This document shows, piece by piece, positions 23,510 through 32,110 of a stretch of 64,000 nt of DNA. Where the stretch lies: positions 1 to 64,000 of the forward strand of contig CAJIZC010000003.1 of NCBI GenBank assembly GCA_905181785.1, in the 5' to 3' direction. Below the pieces are notes generated by a model that was given only the letters and a program-made list of their open reading frames with translations, was not told the DNA's origin and did no database searches. The position numbers and the translations under genes are program-made. Positions within the stretch are counted from its first letter, which is position 1. Each line of letters opens with the position of its first letter. The DNA is from an uncultured Candidatus Poseidoniales archaeon. Its GTDB lineage: Archaea; Thermoplasmatota; Poseidoniia; Poseidoniales; Poseidoniaceae.

Positions 23510-24433
23510 ATGTTGAAGCGTGCTGTGTTCTTGCTTGCCTTGTATGTGTCCTCGATGATGCTGGTCGCTGTTCCTGCGGCTGCACAAGCCCCTACGGCGG
23601 CTGTTTCCCTGTCCTGTGCACCAATTTCAATTAACGTTGAAGTCAAACCAGGATCAACTTACTCTGGATTCACCACCTGCACCGCCAGCAACCCAACCAC
23701 TTACCAAGAAAAGATCAGCATCTTGGTGACAAGCGACGGCTTAGCCACCGCTTCTCCCGGTGACATGTACATCGGTGGTAACCAAGAGGTCGATTTCCAA
23801 ATTTCAGTTCGGGCCACACCGTACATGGTGATGCAAAGTCGAACGCTCTCCGTTTCGGCAACCGTGCAAGAAATTAACAGCTTGCCGCCAGTCAACACAG
23901 CGTCCTCTCAAAACAACATGATTGTCAACATCATGCAATACTCACTCGTTCAGGTTGAAGCCGTTGAGCCATTCGTCCAACTCATGCCTAAGAAGGACAA
24001 GAACTTCGAATTCAAGGTCTACAACCTCGGCAACCAAATCGATTTCATGAAGGTCGGCATTACTGACTCAAGCCGTGATGATTTGGAGAAGGCCGGCTTC
24101 ACAATCAACCTTCCAGCCGTGAAGGTGCAGATTGACGCAATCCCAACAGCAACCAACGTCCGTGTGATGGCTCGTACGCCTAAGACACAGGGATGGAGCG
24201 ACGCATACCACGTTCTTGATTTCTATGCAGAATCCGAATTCGCCTGCAACAACGGTGGGTGCATCCGTGAATCTCAGATGATCACGGTCTACGTCCGCGG
24301 TGTCTACCTTCCAGGCTTCGAAGTGATTCCTGCAATCTCCATGCTTGCTCTTGCAGCAGCAGTCGCTGGCCGTCGAATGACCGGTAGCGAAGAAGAAGAA
24401 GGCGAATGGCGAGAAGCCGCTCCCGGACTCTAA
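23510..24433 (+). CDS. Secreted surface protein with PGF-CTERM-like sorting signal
   Basis: 307 residues from ATG 23510, which has AGGTG 9 nt upstream and begins directly with a signal peptide (~1-25, ending in AAAQA). The body is beta-rich with paired cysteines near residues 36 and 52 and near 246 and 251. It carries few N-glycosylation sequons and resembles an Ig-like/adhesin module. The C terminus reads LPGFEVIPAISMLALAAAVAGRR: PGF, a hydrophobic span and a double arginine, the layout of archaeal PGF-CTERM signals processed by archaeosortase. Unlike typical cases, about 17 acidic residues follow the arginines. No archaeosortase gene is in the window. A structural envelope protein is the likely role. 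Confidence 0.65.
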   Translation: MLKRAVFLLALYVSSMMLVAVPAAAQAPTAAVSLSCAPISINVEVKPGSTYSGFTTCTASNPTTYQEKISILVTSDGLATASPGDMYIGGNQEVDFQISVRATPYMVMQSRTLSVSATVQEINSLPPVNTASSQNNMIVNIMQYSLVQVEAVEPFVQLMPKKDKNFEFKVYNLGNQIDFMKVGITDSSRDDLEKAGFTINLPAVKVQIDAIPTATNVRVMARTPKTQGWSDAYHVLDFYAESEFACNNGGCIRESQMITVYVRGVYLPGFEVIPAISMLALAAAVAGRRMTGSEEEEGEWREAAPGL

Positions 24434-24533
24434 CGGCTCAAATGCAGCCCCTGCCGAATAAGGCTATGATTGACCTCTACAGGGGTTGACTTGATAATCT
24501 AAGGTGAACAAGAACCAGTTAGTTGGGACTTCT

Positions 24534-25766
24534 ATGAGTGGATTACTGGACAAGGCTACTGCCGTAAAAGATGCAGAAACAGACACAGCAGCACCCGCTC
24601 CGGTCGTCGTGAAGAAACAAGCGGAAGAAAAGCAACGCGCTCCGAAAACCGTTGCCAAAACCACTTCAGCAAGCAACGATCCTCCAAGTGGTTCATTTCC
24701 AGTCCTACCGTCAATCGGTTGGGCTGCCATCGTACTTGCTGGGATCCTCTCTCTTCAAGGGGGGGCGATTGGCCTGCTTATCGTTGGTGTCATCGCTCTT
24801 CTCGGTGTTGGCATGTTGGTCCAACACGAACGCATGCAACCTGAACTGAACACAGTGAAGGTTTCCGTTTCAGTTGTGCTTGCTATCATTATCGCCATTG
24901 GCCCGTATGCAGCCCTCGTTTTGGTTCCGCAAGACTCCTCTATGGCCTTGACTCAAATTGAGATGGACCAAGAAAGTGACGAGTTGACGTTCTATGTCCG
25001 TGGAAGTTTCTCTTCCAGCACCGCTTCGATTTCTTCTGGAGGCGAAGAATTGTGGACCGGTAGTGAAGATTTGAGCAACGACTTTGCTAAGTTTAGGGTC
25101 GCAGTCAGCAGCTTCTTCCAAGGCAACGCTCAAGACAACACTGGAGCGACCATCAAAGCATACGAGATTACAGTCGAATCCGGTGATGGACAAACCCAGA
25201 CTCGTGAAATCCCCCCAAATTTCATGAACAGAGAAGTGCTCAATTCTGGTGCTAAAATCACCATGGTCACCAAGACTGAAACATCTGGTACGACCACGGA
25301 AACAAGCGTTGACGGCCTCATTGTCGAATCGATTGTAGGGCTCTTCGGACCTACAGAAGAAGCCGAGGATGGTGGCGAACACTCGATGAGCACTGTGAGC
25401 AACTACCTCCCTGTCTTTTCAGACTACACCATCCAACTCAAGATCATGAAAGGTGGCAGCCAAAAGTGGCAATCACCACTGATCACCGCTGACGGAACTG
25501 ATACCACTTGGGTGAGCGCAGTTTCGGGATCGAAGTCGGGAAGTCCTGACCGATGGATGGGCCTTCCTGGGACCGGTTATGATGTCGATACTGGCATGAT
25601 TGAAATTCTGAAGAAGGATGATTTCTACGACGGTTCGGGATGCTACACGTTCCAAGTGATTGTTGTGAATCAATACTATGCAGGCGATTCGTCCACTCAA
25701 GTGAGTTCGAGCGCATGGGATTTAAATCTCGAGAACACGGACGACGAAATGTCAGAATGTTCGTGA
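24534..25766 (+). CDS. Three-TM membrane protein with large extracellular domain, unknown function
   Basis: 410 residues from ATG 24534 (MSGLLDKA); an in-frame GTG at 24504 is possible but unsupported. The N-terminal ~50 residues are cytoplasmic and rich in Ala, Pro and Lys. A two-helix hairpin (about 58-95) and a third helix (about 105-130) follow. The remaining ~280 residues are extracellular, Ser/Thr-rich and beta-like, with two cysteines near the C terminus that could form a disulfide. No catalytic motif is seen and I do not recognise the extracellular domain. It lies 100 nt after the PGF-CTERM-like gene on the same strand. An inverted repeat follows its stop. Confidence 0.6.
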   Translation: MSGLLDKATAVKDAETDTAAPAPVVVKKQAEEKQRAPKTVAKTTSASNDPPSGSFPVLPSIGWAAIVLAGILSLQGGAIGLLIVGVIALLGVGMLVQHERMQPELNTVKVSVSVVLAIIIAIGPYAALVLVPQDSSMALTQIEMDQESDELTFYVRGSFSSSTASISSGGEELWTGSEDLSNDFAKFRVAVSSFFQGNAQDNTGATIKAYEITVESGDGQTQTREIPPNFMNREVLNSGAKITMVTKTETSGTTTETSVDGLIVESIVGLFGPTEEAEDGGEHSMSTVSNYLPVFSDYTIQLKIMKGGSQKWQSPLITADGTDTTWVSAVSGSKSGSPDRWMGLPGTGYDVDTGMIEILKKDDFYDGSGCYTFQVIVVNQYYAGDSSTQVSSSAWDLNLENTDDEMSECS

Positions 25767-25782
25767 CGCTGGTTTGGTATTT

Positions 25783-25810
25783 TCAGAATCATCAGAATGC
25801 ATGATTCTGA
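25783..25810. repeat. Perfect 10-bp inverted repeat between two membrane/surface genes
   Basis: TCAGAATCAT (25783-25792) and ATGATTCTGA (25801-25810) form a perfect inverted repeat with an 8-nt spacer. It begins 16 nt after the upstream stop codon and runs directly into GATAAATG, a possible TATA box for the gene starting at 25868. It could be an operator overlapping the promoter or a transcript-end hairpin. Confidence 0.5.
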
Positions 25811-25867
25811 TAAATGCCTTGCACCGTTCAAGCAAGGTATCAAAAATGGCAGGGATTAGGTAGGTGC

Positions 25868-28618
25868 ATGGCCAACCGAAGAGTTACGCTGCTCATCCTC
25901 ATGTTGCTCCTCCTCTATGTGCCATCAAATGCCGTTGGTAACGAAGGTTCTCCAGCAGTTGAACAGTTTGGTCACGTGTTCGAAGAGGTCGTGATCGCTG
26001 ATTCATCTGACGACATTCGCGAGCCAAGGGACCTCGAATTTCATCCTGGCAGAGCCAATGAGTTGTGGGTTGCTAATCGGGCCACAGACAGCATGACCAT
26101 CGTGGAGAACACGGGTTTGGACAACCAAACTTCTCAAAACCGCAAGGATGCCTACAGCAATCACTTCCTTGAAGAAGTCAGTGCCATCGCCTTCGGTGCT
26201 TATCACCCAGAGTTTGATTGGCAGTGGGGCTCAGCCCAAGAATCAGCCAACACCTACTGCGGGCAAGGTTCACCAAACAACTTCATGGGCCCAACGCTTT
26301 GGCCTTCGTCGATGTCTCATTATGCCGTTGAACACCAAAACGACGATTTGCTTGGAAGCCACATCGACATGAACCATGAATCTCCTTTCGGCGTTGGTAT
26401 GGCTCACGATTCTGCAAATAAGTACTGGTACAACGATGGTTACTATGGCGAACTGGTTTACTATGACTTCCAACTCGACCACGATACCGGATACGACGAC
26501 CACTCCGATGCGATTGTGCGCCGCTACTCAGAAATTCAATTGAGCCACGTGCTTGGGGTACCAGGTCACATGGTTCTGGACAAAGATTCTGATATTCTCT
26601 ACATCTCTGACCCGGGAGCCAACCGGGTGCTTTGGGTCAACACAGGGGACACATCGACAACTTCGACCGACATCATGAGCAGTTCGACAAGGCTCGAGCC
26701 GCTCCAAGAATACTCACGCATTGCAGGCGTTGAATGGGGCGTCCTTGATACGGGACTTAACCGGCCTTCCGGAATCGCTCTGGTTGATGACAAACTGTTT
26801 GTTTCGGAGTACGGCAACGGTCAAATCGTGGCTTATGAACTAAGTACGAACGGAAAGAGCGCAACAGAAGCAGGCAGCATCCAAACAACGGCTTCTTCCA
26901 TCATGGGTCTGGAAATTGGCCCAAACGGTCACATCTATTACGTTGATAACGGCCAAGATGAAGTCGTTCGAATCGATCCGTACACGGACGAAGACGGCGA
27001 CGGAGTTGTTGATCAAGACGATAATTGCCCCCTCATCGCAAACGCGGATCAAGCGAACCATGACCTCGATGCTCTTGGCGATGTGTGCGATCAGGACATC
27101 GACAACGATAGCGTTCTCAACAACGTCGACAATTGCCCCTCAGGCGATGTTGGCTGGGTGGCATCTGTAGCGAGTGATTATGATTCAGACGGTTGTCGGG
27201 ACAGCAGTGAAGATTATGACGACGACAACGACAATGTCATCGATATTCGTGACGATTGCCCAGTTGGTGAACGCTCTTGGTCGGCTGATGCTTTCTCCGA
27301 TTATGACAGCGATGGTTGTCGCGACGCAGGTGAAGACACCGACGACGACGACGACAACGTGTGCGACACCGGTTCGAATGAGGCATGGTCTTGTATGCTT
27401 TCAACCACGGGCGCTGATCTTTGCCCGACCAGTCCACTTTCATTCACTTCAATGCTCTCAAGCGACGCAGACCAAGACGGCTGTGAAGACCGAGACGAAG
27501 ATGAAGACGATGACAACGATGGCTACCTTGACAAACACGACGATTGTCCAAACGAAGCTGGAATGAGCGACTCTGGGCGGTTGTTTGGTTGCCCTGACTC
27601 AGACGGTGATGGCTACGCCAACTCGATTGACGAATTCGTTGACGAATCCTCCCAATGGGCAGATATTGACGAAGATGGCTTTGGTGACAACTCCGACGGC
27701 TTCGAAGGCGATGCGTGCCCTGCAAGTTACGGGACTTCCAGCCTCGATCGGCTCGGATGCCAAGACAGCGATGCTGATGGCTGGTCCAACCCAAGTTCAA
27801 GTTGGACAACGCTGCTCGGAGCGGATGCATTCCCTGCCGAGGCTTCCCAACATCTTGATCAAGACGCTGACGGCTACGGCGACAATCCACTCGGCAACGA
27901 AGCAGATGCATGTCCAGAGGTGTCCGGTGCCTCTTTCCAAGACCGCTTCGGTTGCCTCGATACAGACGGTGACGGTTGGTCCGATGCGGGCGACATGCTT
28001 CCGCTTGATGCCACACAACACCTCGACCAAGACATGGACGGATTTGGTGATTCCCAAACAGGCAACCAACCCGATGCATGCATTGCAGAATACGGTCTGT
28101 CGACTGAACAGAAGTTTGGCTGCCCTGACGCAGATGGCGACGGTTGGGCAGACACCGTTGATGCTTTCCCTGATGATGCTCAATCATGGTCGGACACCGA
28201 TCTTGACAGTTATCCAGATCAAATCGGAACCAACCGTTCAGATGCTTGTCCGGAAGTCATGGGAGATTCCTTTGAAGACAGGCTTGGTTGTTTAGATTCT
28301 GATGGCGATGGCTGGTCTGACGCAGCAGATGCTTTCCCGAACGACGCAATGAGGTTCGAGGCAAGCGAATCCTCTTCTTCGGTGGTTGTCTTCGCAGGCA
28401 TTGGCGTCCTTTTGCTCACATTGACGCTGGGCTTTTTCGTTTCACGAAAGCGCAGTAGCCCAACCCATTTGGACCAAATAAACGCTTTCGAAGATGCAAA
28501 ACCAGTACCTTCTGTTCATGCACCGGCCGGCCCTCCACTCCCCGCTTCTGGCCTTCCAGCTGGTTGGACGATGGAGCAGTGGGCTTGGTACGGCGAAGAC
28601 TATCTCAAAAATCAGTAA
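25868..28618 (+). CDS. Surface-anchored NHL-type beta-propeller plus thrombospondin type-3 calcium-repeat protein
   Basis: 916 residues from ATG 25868; the upstream in-frame ATG at 25814 would bury the signal peptide. Signal peptide ~1-22. Residues ~45-370 look like an NHL/beta-propeller: repeated LEFHPGRANELWVAN, LDKDSDILYISDPGANRVLWV, GIALVDDKLFVSEYGNGQIVAY and LEIGPNGHIYYVDNG. Residues ~375-830 are aspartate-rich TSP3 repeats, ending in five 56-65-residue units (27587 on) each with GC and DACP cysteines. A TM helix (~840-862) and cytoplasmic tail follow, ending GWTMEQWAWYGEDYL. It is probably a calcium-stabilised stalk presenting a propeller head for binding or adhesion. No enzymatic motif is seen. 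Confidence 0.8.
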   Translation: MANRRVTLLILMLLLLYVPSNAVGNEGSPAVEQFGHVFEEVVIADSSDDIREPRDLEFHPGRANELWVANRATDSMTIVENTGLDNQTSQNRKDAYSNHFLEEVSAIAFGAYHPEFDWQWGSAQESANTYCGQGSPNNFMGPTLWPSSMSHYAVEHQNDDLLGSHIDMNHESPFGVGMAHDSANKYWYNDGYYGELVYYDFQLDHDTGYDDHSDAIVRRYSEIQLSHVLGVPGHMVLDKDSDILYISDPGANRVLWVNTGDTSTTSTDIMSSSTRLEPLQEYSRIAGVEWGVLDTGLNRPSGIALVDDKLFVSEYGNGQIVAYELSTNGKSATEAGSIQTTASSIMGLEIGPNGHIYYVDNGQDEVVRIDPYTDEDGDGVVDQDDNCPLIANADQANHDLDALGDVCDQDIDNDSVLNNVDNCPSGDVGWVASVASDYDSDGCRDSSEDYDDDNDNVIDIRDDCPVGERSWSADAFSDYDSDGCRDAGEDTDDDDDNVCDTGSNEAWSCMLSTTGADLCPTSPLSFTSMLSSDADQDGCEDRDEDEDDDNDGYLDKHDDCPNEAGMSDSGRLFGCPDSDGDGYANSIDEFVDESSQWADIDEDGFGDNSDGFEGDACPASYGTSSLDRLGCQDSDADGWSNPSSSWTTLLGADAFPAEASQHLDQDADGYGDNPLGNEADACPEVSGASFQDRFGCLDTDGDGWSDAGDMLPLDATQHLDQDMDGFGDSQTGNQPDACIAEYGLSTEQKFGCPDADGDGWADTVDAFPDDAQSWSDTDLDSYPDQIGTNRSDACPEVMGDSFEDRLGCLDSDGDGWSDAADAFPNDAMRFEASESSSSVVVFAGIGVLLLTLTLGFFVSRKRSSPTHLDQINAFEDAKPVPSVHAPAGPPLPASGLPAGWTMEQWAWYGEDYLKNQ
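27587..28350 (+). repeat. 168-bp coding repeat (56-residue calcium/cysteine module), five units
   Basis: Units start at about 27587, 27755, 27950, 28118 and 28286. Spacing is exactly 168 bp except for one 195-bp unit. Each encodes GC-x-DxDGDGW, a D-x-FPxDA segment, DxDxDGxGD, then DACP and a link to the next GC. Two calcium loops and two cysteines per unit suggest a disulfide-stapled TSP3-like rod. This is protein-level repetition, not a CRISPR. Confidence 0.75.
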
Positions 28619-28646
28619 GAATGGACACGAATCCCTCATTCTTACT
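28614..28646 (+). terminator. Perfect 10-bp hairpin overlapping the stop codon of the propeller/TSP3 gene
   Basis: AGTAAGAATG (28614-28623) pairs with CATTCTTACT (28637-28646), enclosing 13 nt. The TAA stop (28616-28618) lies inside the left arm. No long U-tract follows, so intrinsic termination is uncertain; transcript-end stabilisation is possible. A second small hairpin, CACCAA-AAA-TTGGTG, lies at 28666-28680. Confidence 0.4.
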
Positions 28647-28737
28647 CGCTTCAATGTGGTTTAGCCACCAAAAATTGGTGTTTGGTTTCGCTTTTATCAA
28701 ACAGGAGTTCATAAGGCAATCCAGTTAACTCAATCGC

Positions 28738-29526
28738 ATGAAGTACACAATCTCGGCAGCATCCCTCGTTTTCCTGTTGATTCTCAGCGCCGCCTCCGGT
28801 GTTGCACTTTCAAACTTGACATCCTCTTCCTCGGGGAGCTCGGGTACGTTCAGCATCGACGCAGATGGGACAAACGGCACCAACGAATACACGCTTTTGG
28901 AGGTTGACGAAGGCGACAACGATGAGGAAGAAGTGGTCACTGAACGCTTGCATGAATTCATGCTTGAAAGCAAGAATGCCGCCGGTGTCGTGACTTGGGA
29001 CTTTGGCGATGGAACCACCGCAACCGGAAAAACGACGTCCCATGCTTATGCCAAGTCCGGCCACTACATTGTCACAGCAACCTCCACTTCCATCGAAGCA
29101 ATTGTTCAAGCCTCGCTTGAACTCACTGTCGACATGGTTGGAACGGTTGAATCGGACAACATGGAATGCGTCTGCGCACCGACCGCTAAGGACACCGTGA
29201 TCAATCTCATTCCGTCGACTGGCTTGGTCACCATCGAAGGCTTTGTGACAGTTGAGCATGATGGGAGCAGCGAGTCATGCACCCTTCGAAATCCACTTCA
29301 AGAATGCCACGTTCGAGTTATGCTTGAACGAACACTGGACGGTTCCGTCATCAATCAGGAAGTTTTGTTCGATGATACCTTCCGTTCCAATGAACTCAGC
29401 GTTGCCTTCGACCTTGTAGATCTCGAGTTTGAATCCGGAGAAGGCCTTCAGTTGAGACTGGAGACCGATCAAGCACGGGATTGGCACAAACCCAGCACTG
29501 AATGGTCGATGACCGCTCCTGTGTGA
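28738..29526 (+). CDS. Secreted PKD-domain protein
   Basis: 262 residues. The signal peptide spans ~1-23, possibly retained as an anchor, and is followed by a Ser/Gly/Asp-rich linker. Residues ~75-130 form a PKD fold: WDFGDGTT followed by SHAYAKSGHYIVTATST is the classic PKD signature. The C-terminal ~130 residues are an unrecognised beta-rich domain with cysteines near 144, 146, 180 and 189. No TM helix is seen at the C terminus. CTTTTATCAA about 45 nt upstream is a candidate TATA box. PKD domains mediate protein-protein or carbohydrate contacts on surfaces. It ends 45 nt from the convergent CARDB protein gene. Confidence 0.7.
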   Translation: MKYTISAASLVFLLILSAASGVALSNLTSSSSGSSGTFSIDADGTNGTNEYTLLEVDEGDNDEEEVVTERLHEFMLESKNAAGVVTWDFGDGTTATGKTTSHAYAKSGHYIVTATSTSIEAIVQASLELTVDMVGTVESDNMECVCAPTAKDTVINLIPSTGLVTIEGFVTVEHDGSSESCTLRNPLQECHVRVMLERTLDGSVINQEVLFDDTFRSNELSVAFDLVDLEFESGEGLQLRLETDQARDWHKPSTEWSMTAPV

Positions 29527-29571
29527 AACTGAAGCATCTTCTTTTGATGAGGTCGAGGGCAACTTAGTTGC

Positions 29572-31272
29572 TCACATTTCCTCTTCGAATTCTGCGTCTT
29601 CTAAAGCCACTTTGGTCTCATCTGAAGCAACCGGTGCGTCTGTGTCCTCTTGCGCCCCTTCGTTGATTTTCTTTGTGGCTTGGTTGGATATGATGAATGT
29701 TCCAAGCAAGACCACAGCAACCAAAGCAGCGTATATGATCAGGGGCTGATCCTCCACTTCTTCTGCAGTTGACCATTTCACTTCATCGGATGTGGCACCG
29801 TTGATGTTGGAAACATCTTCGGTAATGGACTGCATGACGGTTGGAATGTTGGGCTTGCATTCAAGCGTCTGTGAACCAGCAGCGTTTCCATACCAAGAAA
29901 CATAGATGGTTTTCGATTCACCTGGTGCCAAGGAAACGGTCAATTGGGTTGTATCTTGCAATTCAGTTCCTGCGTAACACCAAAAGTTGACGCCCGTCAC
30001 TGCAACGGTTCCTGAGTTTTTGACGACGACATCACCGCTGATTTTGGAACCAAGCGAACCAATGTTTGCCTCCAGTTCAATCGATTCCACACTGATGAAT
30101 GGAAGTGGTACTGCGGCTGTAGCCACAGGTGTTCGCGGTGCGTCGATTGTCGTTTGGAAGTCGCCCCAGTGAGAACTGAGGGTGAGGAGGATCTCTGCGT
30201 TTTCTTCGTGGTACACGCCGTCGCCATCGAGCCATTCCACGATCCTTGACTGTTCACTGAGTGCGAAGTTGACATGCCCGTTGCTGTCGGTTACGTTGTC
30301 AATGGTGCTCCCAGAGTAGCCTAATCCTGTGGCGTGAAGGGTGATGTTTCCTGCATTGGTGTGCAGCACTCGTTGTGAGAGCAAACGAATCCATGCGTCG
30401 GTCTGACCGCCTGTCCCCGTGCTATCGATGTAGGCAATTGTCGCTTGGTCGTGCGCGATGATGTCTTCATCAGTGCGCGATCCTTGAACGCTAGATTGGT
30501 TGATGGTGAGGCTTCCATCGTTTCCAATGTGAACAGGAGCGCTTCCCATGAGCGTTGCCTCCGTCATAACGCAGGTGTGGGCGCAATTGATGTCCGCACC
30601 AGCAATGGTTGCTCCGTTGACGTTGAGGGTGCCTTGGACGTCGAGGCTAAAGGACGCTGCGTTCCACTTCAAACTTCCACCGGTGTGGTTGAGGTTTTCA
30701 GCATCGACCACAACGGTGCCACCAGATCCAGAGTGAAGTGCTTGGACGCTGGTGATTTGTGTGGCAAAGAAGTAGTAGACATGGAATTCAACAACAAGCG
30801 GCGTTCCATCGAGTGCGGCAGGAATGTCCACATGGTCCGCTCCAACCGCGTTTTGGGTTTCATTGCCAATGGTGACGTTGAACATAGCTGTTTCTGGGAT
30901 GGTGTGATCAAAGTTGATCCGAACCTTTCCGGTTTCAGAAAGGTCACCAAAATTAAGGTACAATTCGGTGTCGTTGTACACCAGAAGACCAGCGTCCACA
31001 TCGCTGCCCACAAGATCACCATTAAGCGTCAAGGTGGCGCCTTCTGCCACGGTAATGGTCAGACCTGAGCCAACGGCTGCAGTGGTGTCGATGAAGAGTG
31101 TTGCACCGTCAACTACGGTCAAATCCTTGTCAATTTGGGAGGCCGCATCCCATGTCTCGGTACCTGTGACTGTGATGGAGTTTCCATTGTCAGTGATTTC
31201 GGCAGAGGCAGAAATAGCACCAATCGTCGGGGCGAGAAGGAGAAGCAGAATCAAAGATAGGGCAGTTCGCAT
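29572..31272 (-). CDS. Secreted, C-terminally anchored CARDB-domain surface protein
   Basis: 566 residues from ATG 31272; the upstream in-frame ATG would overlap carS and precede the signal peptide. Signal peptide ~1-25. The N-terminal region starts with ITVTGTETW and LTVVDGATLFI, a strand-rich module shared with the beta-helix protein at 44602. The middle is beta-helix-like with many NxT/NxS sequons. A CARDB-like domain follows at ~400-490 (SGDVVVKNSGTVAVTGVNFWCYAG, then APGESKTIYVSW). A TM helix (~515-535) and an acidic cytoplasmic tail end the protein. It is a structural or adhesive surface protein. It follows carS by 40 nt on the same strand and may share its transcript. Confidence 0.7.
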   Translation of the reverse strand: MRTALSLILLLLLAPTIGAISASAEITDNGNSITVTGTETWDAASQIDKDLTVVDGATLFIDTTAAVGSGLTITVAEGATLTLNGDLVGSDVDAGLLVYNDTELYLNFGDLSETGKVRINFDHTIPETAMFNVTIGNETQNAVGADHVDIPAALDGTPLVVEFHVYYFFATQITSVQALHSGSGGTVVVDAENLNHTGGSLKWNAASFSLDVQGTLNVNGATIAGADINCAHTCVMTEATLMGSAPVHIGNDGSLTINQSSVQGSRTDEDIIAHDQATIAYIDSTGTGGQTDAWIRLLSQRVLHTNAGNITLHATGLGYSGSTIDNVTDSNGHVNFALSEQSRIVEWLDGDGVYHEENAEILLTLSSHWGDFQTTIDAPRTPVATAAVPLPFISVESIELEANIGSLGSKISGDVVVKNSGTVAVTGVNFWCYAGTELQDTTQLTVSLAPGESKTIYVSWYGNAAGSQTLECKPNIPTVMQSITEDVSNINGATSDEVKWSTAEEVEDQPLIIYAALVAVVLLGTFIISNQATKKINEGAQEDTDAPVASDETKVALEDAEFEEEM

Positions 31273-31312
31273 GGTATATTGGAGCGGAACTTGAGTTATA
31301 GACTTCGCTCCG

Positions 31313-31966
31313 TCAATACGGAACATCCTTCCAACCTATCTTGTATCCAATGAGATTGAAGGTTCGATGTAAGACGGGCGTGAACAGAATCAATCCGACC
31401 ATAGGGAGCCTCAGTTCCTCAGCTGCCAGCCACGATGTACCGAGCAGCAATTGGCCAGCCAAGAACACCGAGATCGCAAACGGTAAGGTGTCCAAGAGAG
31501 GTGCTTTCGATGACACATCGCCTTCACGCTTCAAACCGCGACGTCGCTTAAAAAAGGAGCCAGTGCTGTCCCCGACGAGGCACATGAATCCGAGGAATGA
31601 TCCGAGGATGAACGCCGAAAGCATGGGGCCTCCTGTGGCAAACCATGCTCCTGCCGAACCTGCGAGTGGGGATGCAAACAAAGCCGTGTTTTCGCTGATT
31701 GAGCCTGCATTGCTTCCATCATTGGTGACAGCGACCATCGCCATGCAGAGAAGTCCTGAAGTCAACGAACCTCCAATCAATCCGTTCCAAGTTTTTCCAT
31801 CGCCAAGCATTCTGTTTCCGTCGCTTAAGCAACGTCCGCCATCGATTGGCCAGGGTCCGTAGCCTGTTTTTGGCAGCCATTTGCCCCACATCATGGCAAA
31901 GGTGTTGGCCAAAAAACCGGGCAAGTACAGCCACAAACACATCAAGCAAAGGATGAGAAAATTCAT
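31313..31966 (-). CDS. carS: CDP-archaeol synthase
   Basis: 217 residues with about five TM helices. Conserved CarS/DUF46 signatures are present: LPGFLANTFAMMWGKWLP near 15, GDGKTWNGLIGG near 55, GDSTGSFFKRR near 132, PLLDTLPF near 155, and the C terminus HRTFNLIGYKIGWKDVPY. CarS transfers CMP from CTP to 2,3-digeranylgeranylglyceryl phosphate, making CDP-archaeol for archaeal phospholipid synthesis. It is a diagnostic archaeal gene. It is divergent from purD and lies just upstream of a secreted protein gene on the same strand. Confidence 0.93.
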   Translation of the reverse strand: MNFLILCLMCLWLYLPGFLANTFAMMWGKWLPKTGYGPWPIDGGRCLSDGNRMLGDGKTWNGLIGGSLTSGLLCMAMVAVTNDGSNAGSISENTALFASPLAGSAGAWFATGGPMLSAFILGSFLGFMCLVGDSTGSFFKRRRGLKREGDVSSKAPLLDTLPFAISVFLAGQLLLGTSWLAAEELRLPMVGLILFTPVLHRTFNLIGYKIGWKDVPY

Positions 31967-32110
31967 GTCAAGTCCTCCAAGGTGGTGGATGTCATGCTTC
32001 CCCTTGAGCCACGAAGGCCTTTCAATCCTGCCCCGTTCCTTCTTTCACGAAGAATGGTTTGAGATGGAGTACGCGATGGGATTATGAGGTGGCAGTCACG
32101 GTTGCAACTC

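Noticed and set aside
27444-28295. Long frames on both strands over the calcium-repeat region (247 codons minus, 236 codons plus in another frame)
   Set aside because: They arise because the periodic GAT/GAC-rich repeat leaves other frames open. Repetition is at the protein level of the main gene.
27587-28350. Regular 168-bp repeats considered as a CRISPR-like array
   Set aside because: Units are in-frame, encode a conserved calcium/cysteine module, and lack short identical repeats separated by unique spacers.
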